NCBI RefSeq assembly: GCF_002614725.1
Contig: NZ_MRZN01000006.1
Coordinates: forward strand, 62,001-126,000
Direction of reading: 5' to 3'
Origin: Staphylococcus edaphicus
GTDB lineage: Bacteria; Bacillota; Bacilli; Staphylococcales; Staphylococcaceae
Length of the DNA stretch: 64,000 nucleotides
The notes under the pieces are model-generated. The model saw only the letters and a program-made list of their open reading frames with translations. It made no database searches and had not been told where the DNA came from. How positions within the stretch are numbered: position 1 is the stretch's first letter; every line of letters begins with the position of its first letter. Made by a program: the position numbers and the translations under genes. Shown here in pieces: positions 28,545-38,302 of this stretch.

Positions 28545-29948
28545 TTAATAGTCAGATTGGTTATCCCCTTTCACGGGGACATATGGACTTTTGGTTGATT
28601 TTCTTTTTTGAGTTAAATAAAGCACAGCTGCAATAAAATACCAGACTAATACAATTAACCATTCCGATGGCCAAGCTAACGATGAGGGCATACCTGGTAA
28701 ATAAATTACGATAAACAATATACTCAAAACTACTGCAATGATTCCGACTGTCTGTCCATTTTTAATACGATAAGGACGTTCTAAATCAGGTTGTGTTTTA
28801 CGTAGTTTAAGAAATGAAATGGCAACGAGTAAATAGCCAAGTACAACACCAATGCCTCCTGCATTTACAATCCACGAAAGTGCAGGTCTTCCTAATAATG
28901 GGGCAACAAAGGCAAGAACACCTAAAAATAAAATACCATGTGTAGGGGTTTTAAATTTGGGGTGGATATAAGCAAACCATTGTGGAATCATTTTGTTTTT
29001 AGCCATTGCGTATAGTATTCTACTTCCACCAATAATGAAAGCGTTCCAACTTGTGATTATGCCAGCAACGCCACCCAGTACAAGTAAGACACCAAACCCA
29101 CTATGTCCGAATAAATTAACCATTGCATCAGCCGTTGCTAAACTACTTGTATTAAGTGCTGTAGGTGAAAGGCCAGTAGCTACACCAAACACAATAAGCA
29201 AATAAAAAATAACAGATGCTACGATTGATAATATTAAAATACCACCAATTTTTTTAGATGGTGCCTTTACCTCTTCTGCAATTTGTGGAATCACATCAAA
29301 GCCAACAAATAAGAAAGGAATCATCATCAACACAGACATTGTTCCTCCTACGCCATGTTCAAATGGTACTAAATTACTAAAATTACCATTAAATCCTGCA
29401 CCAAACACAAGTAATAATCCTACTGCCACAATAAAAATGGTGAACACCGTTTGCATTATAGCTGCTGGCTTGACACCAAAATAATTAAGTGATGTTAATA
29501 TGATACTCCCAATTGAACCAATTAATACCCATGTGAAATAGACATCCCAACCAGCAATTTTCCACATAAAGCCATGATGTTCAAAGGGAATAACATAATC
29601 AATGACTGTTGGTAATGCAACTGCCTCAAACGTAATAACAGATACATATCCAAATAAAACTGACCAACCAGAAATAAATGCTATACCAGGAGAAAATGCT
29701 TTTTTAACAAATACAAAGCCCCCTCCAGTTTCTGGAATCGCAGATGCAAGTTCTGCGTATGTAAGACCGATTACAATAACAAGCAATCCGCCAATTAAAA
29801 AAGCAACAATGCTTCCAGCAAATCCAGCTGTTGACACCCATTCTCCAGATAAGACGACCCATCCCCATCCTAGCATGGCGCCGATAGCTAGAAATAAGAC
29901 ATCAACGATATTCATTGATTTATTAAATTGTGATTTTTGTGATTTCAT
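28545..29948 (-). CDS. APC family amino acid permease of the GABA cluster
   Basis: A 467-residue permease with 12 membrane helices. Its start reads SMNIVDVLFLAIGAMLGWGWVVLSGEW; GAMLGWGW replaces the usual G(S/A)GIF motif of helix 1. PETGGGFVFVKKAFSP is the conserved cytoplasmic loop, and FVGFDVIPQIAEEVKAP is the helix 6 region. It is not the classical GabP (which is in the AAT family with GAIGTGLF), but it is the last gene after gabT and gabD, so GABA or a related amine is the best guess for substrate. The gap to gabD is 160 bp with no clear terminator, so it could be part of the same transcript. Confidence 0.75.
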   Translation of the reverse strand: MKSQKSQFNKSMNIVDVLFLAIGAMLGWGWVVLSGEWVSTAGFAGSIVAFLIGGLLVIVIGLTYAELASAIPETGGGFVFVKKAFSPGIAFISGWSVLFGYVSVITFEAVALPTVIDYVIPFEHHGFMWKIAGWDVYFTWVLIGSIGSIILTSLNYFGVKPAAIMQTVFTIFIVAVGLLLVFGAGFNGNFSNLVPFEHGVGGTMSVLMMIPFLFVGFDVIPQIAEEVKAPSKKIGGILILSIVASVIFYLLIVFGVATGLSPTALNTSSLATADAMVNLFGHSGFGVLLVLGGVAGIITSWNAFIIGGSRILYAMAKNKMIPQWFAYIHPKFKTPTHGILFLGVLAFVAPLLGRPALSWIVNAGGIGVVLGYLLVAISFLKLRKTQPDLERPYRIKNGQTVGIIAVVLSILFIVIYLPGMPSSLAWPSEWLIVLVWYFIAAVLYLTQKRKSTKSPYVPVKGDNQSDY

Positions 29949-30108
29949 TGAACATACCCCATAACATTCTACAAATTAAAATAATAATATAGCAAGGGCG
30001 ACACAGTCCTCTAACTTCAGCACTGTGTGCGCAGCCTTGTCATGATTTAATGATTATTCTTGAAACTTTTAACCCTTGTTTATCATCCAAGTGAAACTAC
30101 TTTAATTA

Positions 30109-31488
30109 TCATTCGTGAATAGACAGATATTTTGTTTCTAAATAAGGTTCAATACCTTCTATGCCGCCTTCTCTACCGTAACCACTTTCTTTCAAACCAC
30201 CAAATGGTGCGTGTGCAGCCGAAGGACCTCCGTCATTCCAACCCATAACGCCGTATTCTAATTCATTAAATAATTTCAAACCAGTGCGATAGTCATTCGT
30301 AAAGAAGTATGATGCTAGACCAAATTCCGTATCATTTGCTATGCGAATAACTTCATCTAAATCTTCATACGTCATCACTGGTGCAACTGGTCCAAACGTT
30401 TCTTCATGCATAGCTTTCATAGCTAAGTTCGCATTAGAAATTACTACTGGCTTTAAGAAATTCCCACCTAATGATTGAACTTCTCCAATGCTACGTGACA
30501 ATGTGCCACCTTTTTCTTGTGCATCTGTAATATGTGTCAATACTTTCTTGACAGCTTGTTCATCGATCAACGGTCCTACTTTCACATCATTTTCCAAACC
30601 ATTACCTACAGTCAGTGCATGTACTTTTTCAATTAATTTCTCTGTATAGTCATCTGCAATATCTTGATGTACATAAATTCTATTTGCACATATGCATGTT
30701 TGTCCTGCATTTCTAAATTTAGAAGCAATTGTGCCCTCAACAGCTGCATCAATATCAGCATCTTTATGGACAATTAACGGTGCAAGCCCACCTAATTCCA
30801 TCGTTACATTTTTAACTTGTTGTGCCGATTGTTCTATCAATGACTTACCTACTGCAGTTGACCCAGTAAATGTCACTTTACTGATGTGTTCATGTTCTGT
30901 AAATATATCACCTGCGTTTTTACCAGATGCAATAATATAAGAAATAACATCTTTAGGAAAACCAGCTTCATGCGCGAGTTCCACTAATTTAATTGTAGTT
31001 AATGGTGTTTTAACTGCTGGTTTACAAATAATTGTACAACCGGCGGCCAATGCAGGTGCCATTTTACGTGTGATCATCGCTGCAGGAAAGTTCCAAGGCG
31101 TAATTGCACCGACAACACCTACTGGGAATTTATCTATAATTATTTTTTTAGATGAAGTGCTAGCTGGAATTGTTCGACCATAGATACGTTTGGCTTCTTC
31201 TGCATACCACTTCACATAGGAGTTGGCATAAGTTACTTCGCCTTTTGCTTCAGCAAGTGGTTTACCACCCTCTAAAGTAATAAGGCGTGCTAATTCATTT
31301 TGATGTTCATCTATAAGTTCTGCCCATTTCATTAATTTAGCAGAACGTTCGTGAGCGTCTACTTTTTTCCATTGTTGAAATGCTTTATGTGCACGTTCTA
31401 CTTGCGCTTGAATCGCCTCGTTACTCGTATAATCTATGCGTTCAATCACTTCATTAGTAGCTGGGTTGAATACGTCTAATTTTGTCAT
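30109..31488 (-). CDS. gabD: Succinate-semialdehyde dehydrogenase
   Basis: A 459-residue aldehyde dehydrogenase converting succinate semialdehyde to succinate. Motifs: TPWNFPAAMITRKMAPALAAG, FTGSTAVGKSL, general-base Glu231 in MELGGLAPLIV, and catalytic Cys265 in NAGQTCICANR. The CIC pair with a second Cys two residues later is typical of bacterial SSADHs and can form a redox-sensitive disulfide. The end, NDGGPSAAHAPFGGLKESG, is the normal SSADH C-terminal motif. It follows gabT by 82 bp on the same strand, with AAGGGGA before the ATG. Cofactor choice is not decided. Confidence 0.9.
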   Translation of the reverse strand: MTKLDVFNPATNEVIERIDYTSNEAIQAQVERAHKAFQQWKKVDAHERSAKLMKWAELIDEHQNELARLITLEGGKPLAEAKGEVTYANSYVKWYAEEAKRIYGRTIPASTSSKKIIIDKFPVGVVGAITPWNFPAAMITRKMAPALAAGCTIICKPAVKTPLTTIKLVELAHEAGFPKDVISYIIASGKNAGDIFTEHEHISKVTFTGSTAVGKSLIEQSAQQVKNVTMELGGLAPLIVHKDADIDAAVEGTIASKFRNAGQTCICANRIYVHQDIADDYTEKLIEKVHALTVGNGLENDVKVGPLIDEQAVKKVLTHITDAQEKGGTLSRSIGEVQSLGGNFLKPVVISNANLAMKAMHEETFGPVAPVMTYEDLDEVIRIANDTEFGLASYFFTNDYRTGLKLFNELEYGVMGWNDGGPSAAHAPFGGLKESGYGREGGIEGIEPYLETKYLSIHE

Positions 31489-31570
31489 ATTAAGGTCCCC
31501 TTTATTTAATTAATTATAATATGCTTATAATTACCCTTACCCTATATCAAAAAATATAAAGTGTAGTGGT

Positions 31571-32887
31571 TTAAGCGATACCCTCTTTAGAAATGACAGT
31601 CTCAAATGCATTTGTTAGAATGCGCAGTCCTTCATTCAATTCATCGTCTGTGATAACCAATGGTGGTAAGAAGCGAATGACATTGCCTTTGATACCTGCA
31701 GATAATAATAATAAGCCTTTGTCATTTGCTAATTGAACAAGCTTAGCTGTTAACGCCTTATCAGGCGCACCTGTTTCTGGATTTATCACTTCAAAAGCAA
31801 CCATTGCACCTAATCTACGTATATTTGCAATTTGATCATACGTTTCGTTCAATGATGTTAAATATGTTTCTATGTTATAACCTAATTGTTCTGCTTTAGC
31901 ATTTAAATCTTCTGTTTCTATAATTTCAATAACTTTCAGTGCAGCCTCGCATGCTAATGGATTTCCAGCATACGTGCCACCCAATTCTCCTGGTGCAGCA
32001 CTATCAATAATTTCTGCTTTACCAACTACACCGCTTAACGGAAAGCCCGCAGCCAATGATTTAGATACTGTAATTAGATCAGGTTCGATATCAAAATGTT
32101 CTATAGCAAATGTTTTGCCTGTTCTAGCAAAGCCACTTTGAATTTCATCAGCGACAAAGACAATACCATTATCTTCACATATTTGCTTTACCGTTTTGAC
32201 AAATTTAGAATTCGGTATAATAAAGCCACCTTCACCTTGAACAGGCTCCATAACAATACAAGCTACATCACTCGGATCCACAGTTTCTATAAAGAAATCA
32301 TGTAATTTATTAATTATTTGATCTGTATAAGCTTCACCTGATAATTCTTCAGATTTTTCAGAAATATTAGGATACGGGGCTTGGTAAACTTCTGGCGCAA
32401 ACGGTCCGAAACCAAATTTGTAAGGCTTCACTTTACTCGTCATTGACATAGTCAAATTTGTTCTACCATGAAATCCTCTTACAAAAGAAACAACAGCTTG
32501 CCTACCCGTGTATTTTCTCGCAATCTTCACCGCATTTTCTACTGCTTCTGCGCCAGAATTAAGCAATATTGCTTTTTTCTCAAAACGGCCTGGGGTTATC
32601 TCTGTTAACTTTTGTGCTAAGTTAAGATAACTTTCATACATAATGACATTAAATCCAGGATGTATAAATTTATCTAATTGTTTTTTTAAGTGTTTCGTAA
32701 TCTCAGGATGCGTATGTCCCACATTCAATGTTCCAATTGCTCCGGCAAAATCAATAAATACATTACCTTCAACATCTTTAATAGTTGCACTTTGTGCTTC
32801 ATCAGCAACATGTAGATTTCCGTTTCCTACGCCACGTGCTACATATTTTTCACGTTGCGCTTTATAATCATTAAATTTATCCGACAT
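31571..32887 (-). CDS. gabT: 4-aminobutyrate aminotransferase
   Basis: A 438-residue class III PLP aminotransferase transferring the amino group of GABA to 2-oxoglutarate. NSGAEAVENAVKIARKYTGR, the RGFHGRT motif, IVMEPVQGEGGF, VADEIQSGFARTGK and Lys276 in VSKSLAAGFPLSG (Schiff base) are all present. GELGGTYAGNPLACEAAL is the usual GabT segment. Two ATGs are adjacent; GGAGG is seven bases from the second, which I use. It is first in the operon gabT-gabD-(permease), right after the regulator gene on the same strand, with its own promoter in the 94-bp gap. Confidence 0.9.
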   Translation of the reverse strand: MSDKFNDYKAQREKYVARGVGNGNLHVADEAQSATIKDVEGNVFIDFAGAIGTLNVGHTHPEITKHLKKQLDKFIHPGFNVIMYESYLNLAQKLTEITPGRFEKKAILLNSGAEAVENAVKIARKYTGRQAVVSFVRGFHGRTNLTMSMTSKVKPYKFGFGPFAPEVYQAPYPNISEKSEELSGEAYTDQIINKLHDFFIETVDPSDVACIVMEPVQGEGGFIIPNSKFVKTVKQICEDNGIVFVADEIQSGFARTGKTFAIEHFDIEPDLITVSKSLAAGFPLSGVVGKAEIIDSAAPGELGGTYAGNPLACEAALKVIEIIETEDLNAKAEQLGYNIETYLTSLNETYDQIANIRRLGAMVAFEVINPETGAPDKALTAKLVQLANDKGLLLLSAGIKGNVIRFLPPLVITDDELNEGLRILTNAFETVISKEGIA

Positions 32888-32939
32888 CATAAAACCTCCA
32901 ATAACTGAATTACAAATGTTATTTCATTTATTGTCTAAA

Positions 32940-32995
32940 AATTTAAAATATTATTGGTATTCTGTAAAGCACCAGTTTGTCTTATTCAATGGTAC
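32940..32995 (-). promoter_or_regulatory. gabT promoter with GabR-type direct repeats
   Basis: Minus-strand TTTACA (32963-32968), 17-bp spacer, TAAATT (32940-32945). ATACCA (32955-32960) lies in the spacer just past the -35 and GTACCA (32990-32995) stands 29 bp upstream, inside the end of the regulator gene. GabR of B. subtilis binds two ATACCA direct repeats. The spacing here is a few bases shorter than I remember for B. subtilis, and one repeat has a mismatch. Confidence 0.45.
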
Positions 32996-34385
32996 CAGAT
33001 GAGTCAGTGATTACTTTTTTTAAGCGCTGAACAGCTTCAGGTATTTGTTGTTGCTGGATTTTAGAAAATCCAATAATCAATATTTTCCGGTCACTATTAT
33101 TTTGAAGCGGTTTCACATTGAAGCGATTTATCGTATAAAGCTCTAAGTTATAATCCTTGGCTCTGGATTCAATTTCTTCATAAGAGTACGACGAAATAAC
33201 TTCAACAATAAAATGTAAGCCCGCCTGTGTATCTTTGATATCAATTCTAGTACCAAATGTCTGTTGTAATTGCTCAATAAGATAAGCCCTCTTTTTACCA
33301 TATAATTGATGCATTCTTTTTATATATTTTTCATAATGTCCTTCTTTTATCAATAAATTTAATGTTAAGGCATTTAATATTGAAAAGTCTGGAATAGTAC
33401 TTTGATTTTGCACATCAAATTTCTGAACCAAGTTAGTCGGTAATATCATATAACTGATTCTTAATCCCGGCATTAATGTTTTGGAAAATGTGCCTAAGTA
33501 TATCACGCGTTCATTTTTATCAAAACTAAATAATGAGGGAATGTTATCCGTTTCGTACTTGAACTCACTATCATAATCATCTTCAATGATATAGCTATGT
33601 GTTTTACTCGCCCAATTTAATAAACTGATGCGCCTAGATACTGGCATAATAGTGCCCATTGGAAATTGATGAGATGGCGTAACAATAATTGCATCTGGTC
33701 GCATACGTTTGATTTCTTCTATTGAAATACCTTTATGATCTAGTGAAATGGAAGTCATTTGAATGTTTGTTCTTTCTAATAACGTTCTGAAACGAGAGTA
33801 ACCAGGATTTTCAACAGCAATCGTTACATTTTCAGACATGAGTTCAATTAAGTTGGTTAATAACGAATTAGTCCCCGAGCCTATAATAATTTGTTCTGGA
33901 TGACAATGGATACCACGTTGATAAGAAACTAATTTTGCAATAGATTGTCTTAATTCAAATGGTCCCTTCACATCAGGAATAGAAGATAAGTAATGATCAT
34001 AATGTTTAAAAACTTGTTTCATCATTTTAGTCCAAGTATCTACTGGAAATTCTGAAATATCAGTACTCATGTGCGAAAATGAATAGTCAAACTCCGCATC
34101 AGATTTAGTATCAAATGTTGCTACTGTGTGTTGTTGCTCTGTTTCAACAATCAATTTGTCTAATGGTTCTATGTAATATCCTTTGCGCTCTTTCGTATAG
34201 ATGTAACCTTCTGCCAGTAACTGTTCATAAGCTGCTTTCACACTATTCACACTTATGTTTTTATGTTGAGACATCACGCGTTTTGAAGGTAATTTCTCAT
34301 GACTTTCATATTTAAATGTCAGAATATCTTCTTTTAATTGACTATATAATGCTCTGTAAATATATAAGTTACTGTCGCGTTGCAT
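32982..34385 (-). CDS. gabR: MocR/GabR-type PLP-dependent transcriptional regulator
   Basis: A 467-residue regulator: GntR-type winged helix (about residues 10-75: LPSKRVMSQHKNISVNSVKAAY) joined to a class I aminotransferase-like domain. The PLP-binding lysine is in YLGTFSKTLMPGLR, and the cofactor Asp/Tyr segment is IIEDDYDSEFKYE. GabR activates gabTD when GABA forms an adduct with PLP and represses its own gene; PdxR is the other family branch. Position directly before gabT supports GabR. The start is MQRDSNLYIY, four codons after an ATG that overlaps the GAGGTG ribosome binding site. The regulator lies on the same strand as gabT, unlike the divergent B. subtilis arrangement. Confidence 0.85.
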   Translation of the reverse strand: MQRDSNLYIYRALYSQLKEDILTFKYESHEKLPSKRVMSQHKNISVNSVKAAYEQLLAEGYIYTKERKGYYIEPLDKLIVETEQQHTVATFDTKSDAEFDYSFSHMSTDISEFPVDTWTKMMKQVFKHYDHYLSSIPDVKGPFELRQSIAKLVSYQRGIHCHPEQIIIGSGTNSLLTNLIELMSENVTIAVENPGYSRFRTLLERTNIQMTSISLDHKGISIEEIKRMRPDAIIVTPSHQFPMGTIMPVSRRISLLNWASKTHSYIIEDDYDSEFKYETDNIPSLFSFDKNERVIYLGTFSKTLMPGLRISYMILPTNLVQKFDVQNQSTIPDFSILNALTLNLLIKEGHYEKYIKRMHQLYGKKRAYLIEQLQQTFGTRIDIKDTQAGLHFIVEVISSYSYEEIESRAKDYNLELYTINRFNVKPLQNNSDRKILIIGFSKIQQQQIPEAVQRLKKVITDSSGTIE

Positions 34386-34472
34386 AGTACACCTCATTTG
34401 TTTGTTTTTTCGAATTATTAATAATATAATTAAAATTAATTTATAATTATTCTGGCAATTATATCATATAAA

Positions 34473-34506
34473 AAAACAGTGGCTATTTTAAGATAGCCAC
34501 TGTTTT
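34473..34506 (-). terminator. Terminator of cls
   Basis: AAAACAGTGGCTAT / ATAGCCACTGTTTT with T-run on the minus strand, 36 bp past the cardiolipin synthase stop. Confidence 0.85.
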
Positions 34507-34541
34507 AATCACATAATGAGATATTTTATCGCTCTTGTACG

Positions 34542-36026
34542 TTATAATACTGGCGACGCTAATTTGGCAATAGCCTGTTTAAATTTAATCCAATTAGAAC
34601 GTTGATTATAACGAGCTTCAGTTAATTCTTTTGATACTTTTAAATCTTCAAAGAAAGCATCTTTAAGTTGTTTAGTAATACGTTCATCATACATAAAAGC
34701 ATTTATTTCAAAGTTTAATTCAAAGCTACGGATATCCATGTTTGCAGAACCGACACTTGCAACTTCATCATCAATAATCATCATTTTAGAATGAATAAAA
34801 CCATTTTCATATGTGTAAACTTTCACACCATCACGTATGAGTTGGGCTACACTTGAAATTGTCGCCCAATATACAAAGATATGATCAGGTTTACATGGTA
34901 TGATCAAACGGACATCCACCCCAGATTTTGCAGCTATTCGCAATGCATTTATATAACCTTTGTCTGGAATAAAATATGGACTATGCATATATATTGATTC
35001 TTTAGCATTCATTATCATTTTCATATATCCAAATTCTATTTGGTGCCAATTATCACTTGGTGCACTTAGTGCAAGTTGCATTGAGACGTCACCGCCTTGA
35101 TGTGCATTGTCTGGGAAATACTTGTCATTGTAATCCAATTGTTCACGCTTAGCTTGTGAGTTCCAATCATGTATAAAGCTTAATTGTAATGCATCTACAC
35201 CATCGCCTCTCACTCTAAGGTGAGTATCTCTCCAATAGCCAAATTTTTCATTCAAGCCTAAATATTCATCCCCCACATTGAAACCACCTACATAACCTGT
35301 CATCCCATCAATGACAACAATTTTACGGTGATTCCTATTGTTCACTCTAAAGTTTATTAATGGTATTTTAGCTTGGAAAAAGGCTTCTACTTGTCCACCG
35401 TTTTCTTGGAACTTTTTAAATTTTGATTTGTGTACAGATTTAGACCCTACTGCATCATACAGTAGTTTAACTTCAAGACCTTCTTCAGCTTTTTGTTCTA
35501 AAATTTCAATGATTTCTGTACCTAATCCGTCTAAATTCAATACATAATACTCCATATGAATGTAAGATTTAGCATTACGTAAATCTTCTTTCATTTGATT
35601 GAATAAATCATGACCATCGGTATAGATATCAATATTATTATCATTACTAAGAAATGAAGGTTCTTTTGTTAAAAGTGTCGCTGCAATATCATGGTGCTTC
35701 CTAACAATAGGGTTATCAGAATCACTAATTTTATTAGTTGAATCTTGTAATTGCGATTGCACTCTTTTCATCCCATCTTCAATCTGATTATGTGCAAACC
35801 CTCGTTCACGCTTTTTACGAATGCCTCTTCCGAAAAATATATAAATGAAAAAACCTAAAATAGGCATTACAAATAGTAAAAACAACCATGCCCATGTTGC
35901 TGTGGCATCCCTTCTATCTCTATCTAAAAAGACAATAACAAATGCTAAAATCACATTGATTACAAAGAAGAAGGCTAGTACGCCACGATATATCGGACTT
36001 ACACCCGGATCAAATATTAATTGCAT
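34542..36026 (-). CDS. cls: Cardiolipin synthase
   Basis: A 494-residue membrane enzyme that joins two phosphatidylglycerols into cardiolipin and glycerol. Two N-terminal membrane helices (AFFFVINVILAFVIVFL and WAWLFLLFVMPILGFFIYIFFG) precede two phospholipase D motifs: NHRKIVVIDGMTGYVGG (about residue 230) and HSKMMIIDDEVASVGSAN (about 410). Each has the HxK(x)4D pattern with its Gly/Asn partner. The length is standard for staphylococcal Cls. Staphylococci usually have two cls genes; which of them this is cannot be said. Single gene with GAGGTG ribosome binding site. Confidence 0.95.
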   Translation of the reverse strand: MQLIFDPGVSPIYRGVLAFFFVINVILAFVIVFLDRDRRDATATWAWLFLLFVMPILGFFIYIFFGRGIRKKRERGFAHNQIEDGMKRVQSQLQDSTNKISDSDNPIVRKHHDIAATLLTKEPSFLSNDNNIDIYTDGHDLFNQMKEDLRNAKSYIHMEYYVLNLDGLGTEIIEILEQKAEEGLEVKLLYDAVGSKSVHKSKFKKFQENGGQVEAFFQAKIPLINFRVNNRNHRKIVVIDGMTGYVGGFNVGDEYLGLNEKFGYWRDTHLRVRGDGVDALQLSFIHDWNSQAKREQLDYNDKYFPDNAHQGGDVSMQLALSAPSDNWHQIEFGYMKMIMNAKESIYMHSPYFIPDKGYINALRIAAKSGVDVRLIIPCKPDHIFVYWATISSVAQLIRDGVKVYTYENGFIHSKMMIIDDEVASVGSANMDIRSFELNFEINAFMYDERITKQLKDAFFEDLKVSKELTEARYNQRSNWIKFKQAIAKLASPVL

Positions 36027-36240
36027 TACTTCACCTCATTATTCTTTCATTATAGATAGCAAAACTATTATTAGCCATTTAGTTACAACACTAAAAATGT
36101 AACTTACTTAATAATTAAATATCTTTACTAATAATATAAAGATATCTGTTTCATAAGCATTGTCATCTATCATATTCCATTATAAATGTATTTACCATTT
36201 TCGCTATAGGATAATCATTATAATAATAAATTAATGTGCG

Positions 36241-37425
36241 TTACTTCTGAAGTGATTGTTCAATTGTATGATTGCGACCTGCTTGTGAACCAAATAAAGT
36301 AATGATAACCGCTGTGAGTAATAAAATACATAAAGAAGCCATCCAAGTACCAGTCACGTCATGTAAAATACCAAATAGCAATGGACCAGTGGCCGCAAAT
36401 AAATAACCAATAGACTGCGCCATTCCAGATAGTTTTGCTGCTGTTTGACTATGTTCTGTCCGCAGACTAAAGAAGGTATTTACAAGGCCAAATGCAATTC
36501 CTCCAGCAACACCTATCAAGATAGTTGAGATAATTGCTAACTTCGGTATTAATAACATAATTAACACACCAACAATAAAAAATAATCCCGTCACAAAAGT
36601 CAATAAAAACTGGGATTTCATCTTAGTCGCAAATATAGGGGTGATAAACGTAAACGGAATAATTGAAATCTGAAGTATGGATAAATATACGCCTGCTTCA
36701 CTGATAGACATGCCACTCTGTGATAAATATGCTGGCATCCAATTAATTAATGAATAAAAAATCAATGATTGGCCACCCATCAATATTGTAATTTGCCAGG
36801 AAACTGGTGACTTCCAAACATTCACACTTTCACGAGGCAATGCTGTAACCATTTCTTGTTTACCTTTCAACTGAAATGACCAAATTACCATAGTCACAAG
36901 TGTTATGATTCCAATTAAACTTATTGCAATATTATAATTAAATGTTTTGAGCAAAGGGACCGTACCATATGATGATAAACCGCCGAATACATTCATAACT
37001 ACAGTATAATATCCTGTCATGATACCTATATGTAATGGAAATTTTGCTTTAATCACAGCTGGTGCAAGCACATTTCCAAACCCGATACCTATACCAATGA
37101 GCACTGTTCCTATATACAACCACGACATATCGGTAATTGATCTAACAGCAATACCTATAAAAATTAAGCATAGCGCCAGGAAAATTGTTTTCTCTAAGCC
37201 AAATTGATTGCTTGTTCTTGCAGCAAATAGTGAAATAACAGCAAATGCTAACAAAGGTACAACCGTAACAACACTGACAGCACTGTTAGACAGCGCTAAG
37301 TCTGTTTTGATATCAGGTAAAGCAACACCAATGGACGTGATAGGCGCTCTCAAATTTGCCCCTACTAATAAAATACCTATAAATAATAACCAATTAAATG
37401 GCTTTGTTTTTCTATAATTTTTCAT
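36241..37425 (-). CDS. MFS transporter, CynX/NimT family
   Basis: A 394-residue 12-helix MFS protein. LLVGANLRAPITSIGVALPDIK is the characteristic first helix and periplasmic loop of the cyanate/2-nitroimidazole (CynX/NimT) family, and the middle contains LIFYSLINWMPAYLSQSG. Members usually act as exporters or anion transporters, but substrate is unknown. It diverges from an XRE-cupin regulator, 86 bp apart, which probably controls it. AAGGTGG precedes the ATG. No terminator was found in the 200 bp downstream. Confidence 0.8.
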   Translation of the reverse strand: MKNYRKTKPFNWLLFIGILLVGANLRAPITSIGVALPDIKTDLALSNSAVSVVTVVPLLAFAVISLFAARTSNQFGLEKTIFLALCLIFIGIAVRSITDMSWLYIGTVLIGIGIGFGNVLAPAVIKAKFPLHIGIMTGYYTVVMNVFGGLSSYGTVPLLKTFNYNIAISLIGIITLVTMVIWSFQLKGKQEMVTALPRESVNVWKSPVSWQITILMGGQSLIFYSLINWMPAYLSQSGMSISEAGVYLSILQISIIPFTFITPIFATKMKSQFLLTFVTGLFFIVGVLIMLLIPKLAIISTILIGVAGGIAFGLVNTFFSLRTEHSQTAAKLSGMAQSIGYLFAATGPLLFGILHDVTGTWMASLCILLLTAVIITLFGSQAGRNHTIEQSLQK

Positions 37426-37463
37426 TTTGTACCACCTTGAAGTGTCTATTTTTAAAAGAACAC

Positions 37464-37484
37464 ATTATATGGTACGATATGTAC
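37464..37484. promoter_or_regulatory. Shared promoter/operator region of MFS and XRE-cupin genes
   Basis: A minus-strand TATAAT (37464-37469) lies beside the inverted element GTACGATATGTAC (37472-37484) in the 86 bp between the two divergent genes. It could be the operator of the XRE-cupin protein. -35 elements are poor on both strands. Confidence 0.35.
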
Positions 37485-37511
37485 GTTATATTGTAAATAG
37501 GAGAGATCAAA

Positions 37512-38057
37512 TTGTATAATATTCAAAATATAGTAGCAAAAAATATAGCAGATTATCGAAAAAAGCATCAGTTAAGCTTGGATAAAGTGTCCAGTGCGAC
37601 AGGTGTCAGTAAAAATATGTTAAGTCAAATAGAAAAAGGTCATTCCAATCCTACTATTACTACCTTATGGAAAATTGCAAATGGACTTCATATCTCATTG
37701 TCGCAGTTAACTTCCTTAAATAATGATGAAGTAGATTTTATAGATGAGTCTGATATTATTCCTATCATTGATGATAAAGTCACTATTTATCCATATTTTC
37801 CCTATGATGATAAAAAACAATTTGAAATGTTTAAAATGGCAATAGAACCTAATGGAAAAATGGACTCAGCTCCTCACCATGCTGGTTCAGAGGAGTATAT
37901 CATTGTGAACGAAGGCATCCTTGAAATGGAAATCGATTCAAAAATCTATACAATTAATCATCATCAAGCTTTTCGTTTTAATAGTGATGTACCACATAGA
38001 TATTGTAACCCTGGTGACATCACTGTCGTTTTCACTTCTACAATGTATTATCAATAG
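37512..38057 (+). CDS. XRE family regulator with cupin domain
   Basis: A 181-residue protein. Residues 7-65 form a helix-turn-helix of the Cro/CI type (LSLDKVSSATGVSKNMLSQIEKGHSNPTITTLWKIANGL). Residues about 100-180 are a small cupin barrel (PHHAGSEEYIIVNEGILEMEID, HQAFRFNSDVPHRYCNPG) that probably binds a small ligand. This layout is that of SutR/PuuR-like regulators. It starts with TTG, 6 bases after AGGAGAG. Divergent from the CynX/NimT transporter, which it probably regulates. The ligand is unknown. Confidence 0.85.
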   Translation: MYNIQNIVAKNIADYRKKHQLSLDKVSSATGVSKNMLSQIEKGHSNPTITTLWKIANGLHISLSQLTSLNNDEVDFIDESDIIPIIDDKVTIYPYFPYDDKKQFEMFKMAIEPNGKMDSAPHHAGSEEYIIVNEGILEMEIDSKIYTINHHQAFRFNSDVPHRYCNPGDITVVFTSTMYYQ

Positions 38058-38227
38058 CTTATTAAAGCTTCCCATTTTAAAGCTCCACTACTCTTTAGCG
38101 CTTTAGTTCTTGTAAGGCGTTTATTGAGCTAGTAGAGCTTATTCATGTGCTTCAGTCGTAATATTCCTCTTTCTATAACACTATATAAGTTTATTTTAAC
38201 TATTATAAATTTAACGTTTATGTTCAA

Positions 38228-38277
38228 TTGACACTTTTAAATATGTCAGATATATTGTACATGTAATATATATTTGA
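38228..38277 (+). promoter_or_regulatory. Promoter and palindrome before the small XRE operon
   Basis: TTGACA (38228-38233), 17-bp spacer, TATATT (38251-38256): nearly consensus. The -10 is one arm of the inverted repeat TATATTGTACATGTAATATA (38251-38270), which itself lies between GTCA (38246-38249) and TGAC (38275-38278). This suggests autorepression by the XRE protein encoded next. Confidence 0.6.
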
Positions 38278-38302
38278 CACACAAGGTGGCGATGTATTCA
38301 CT

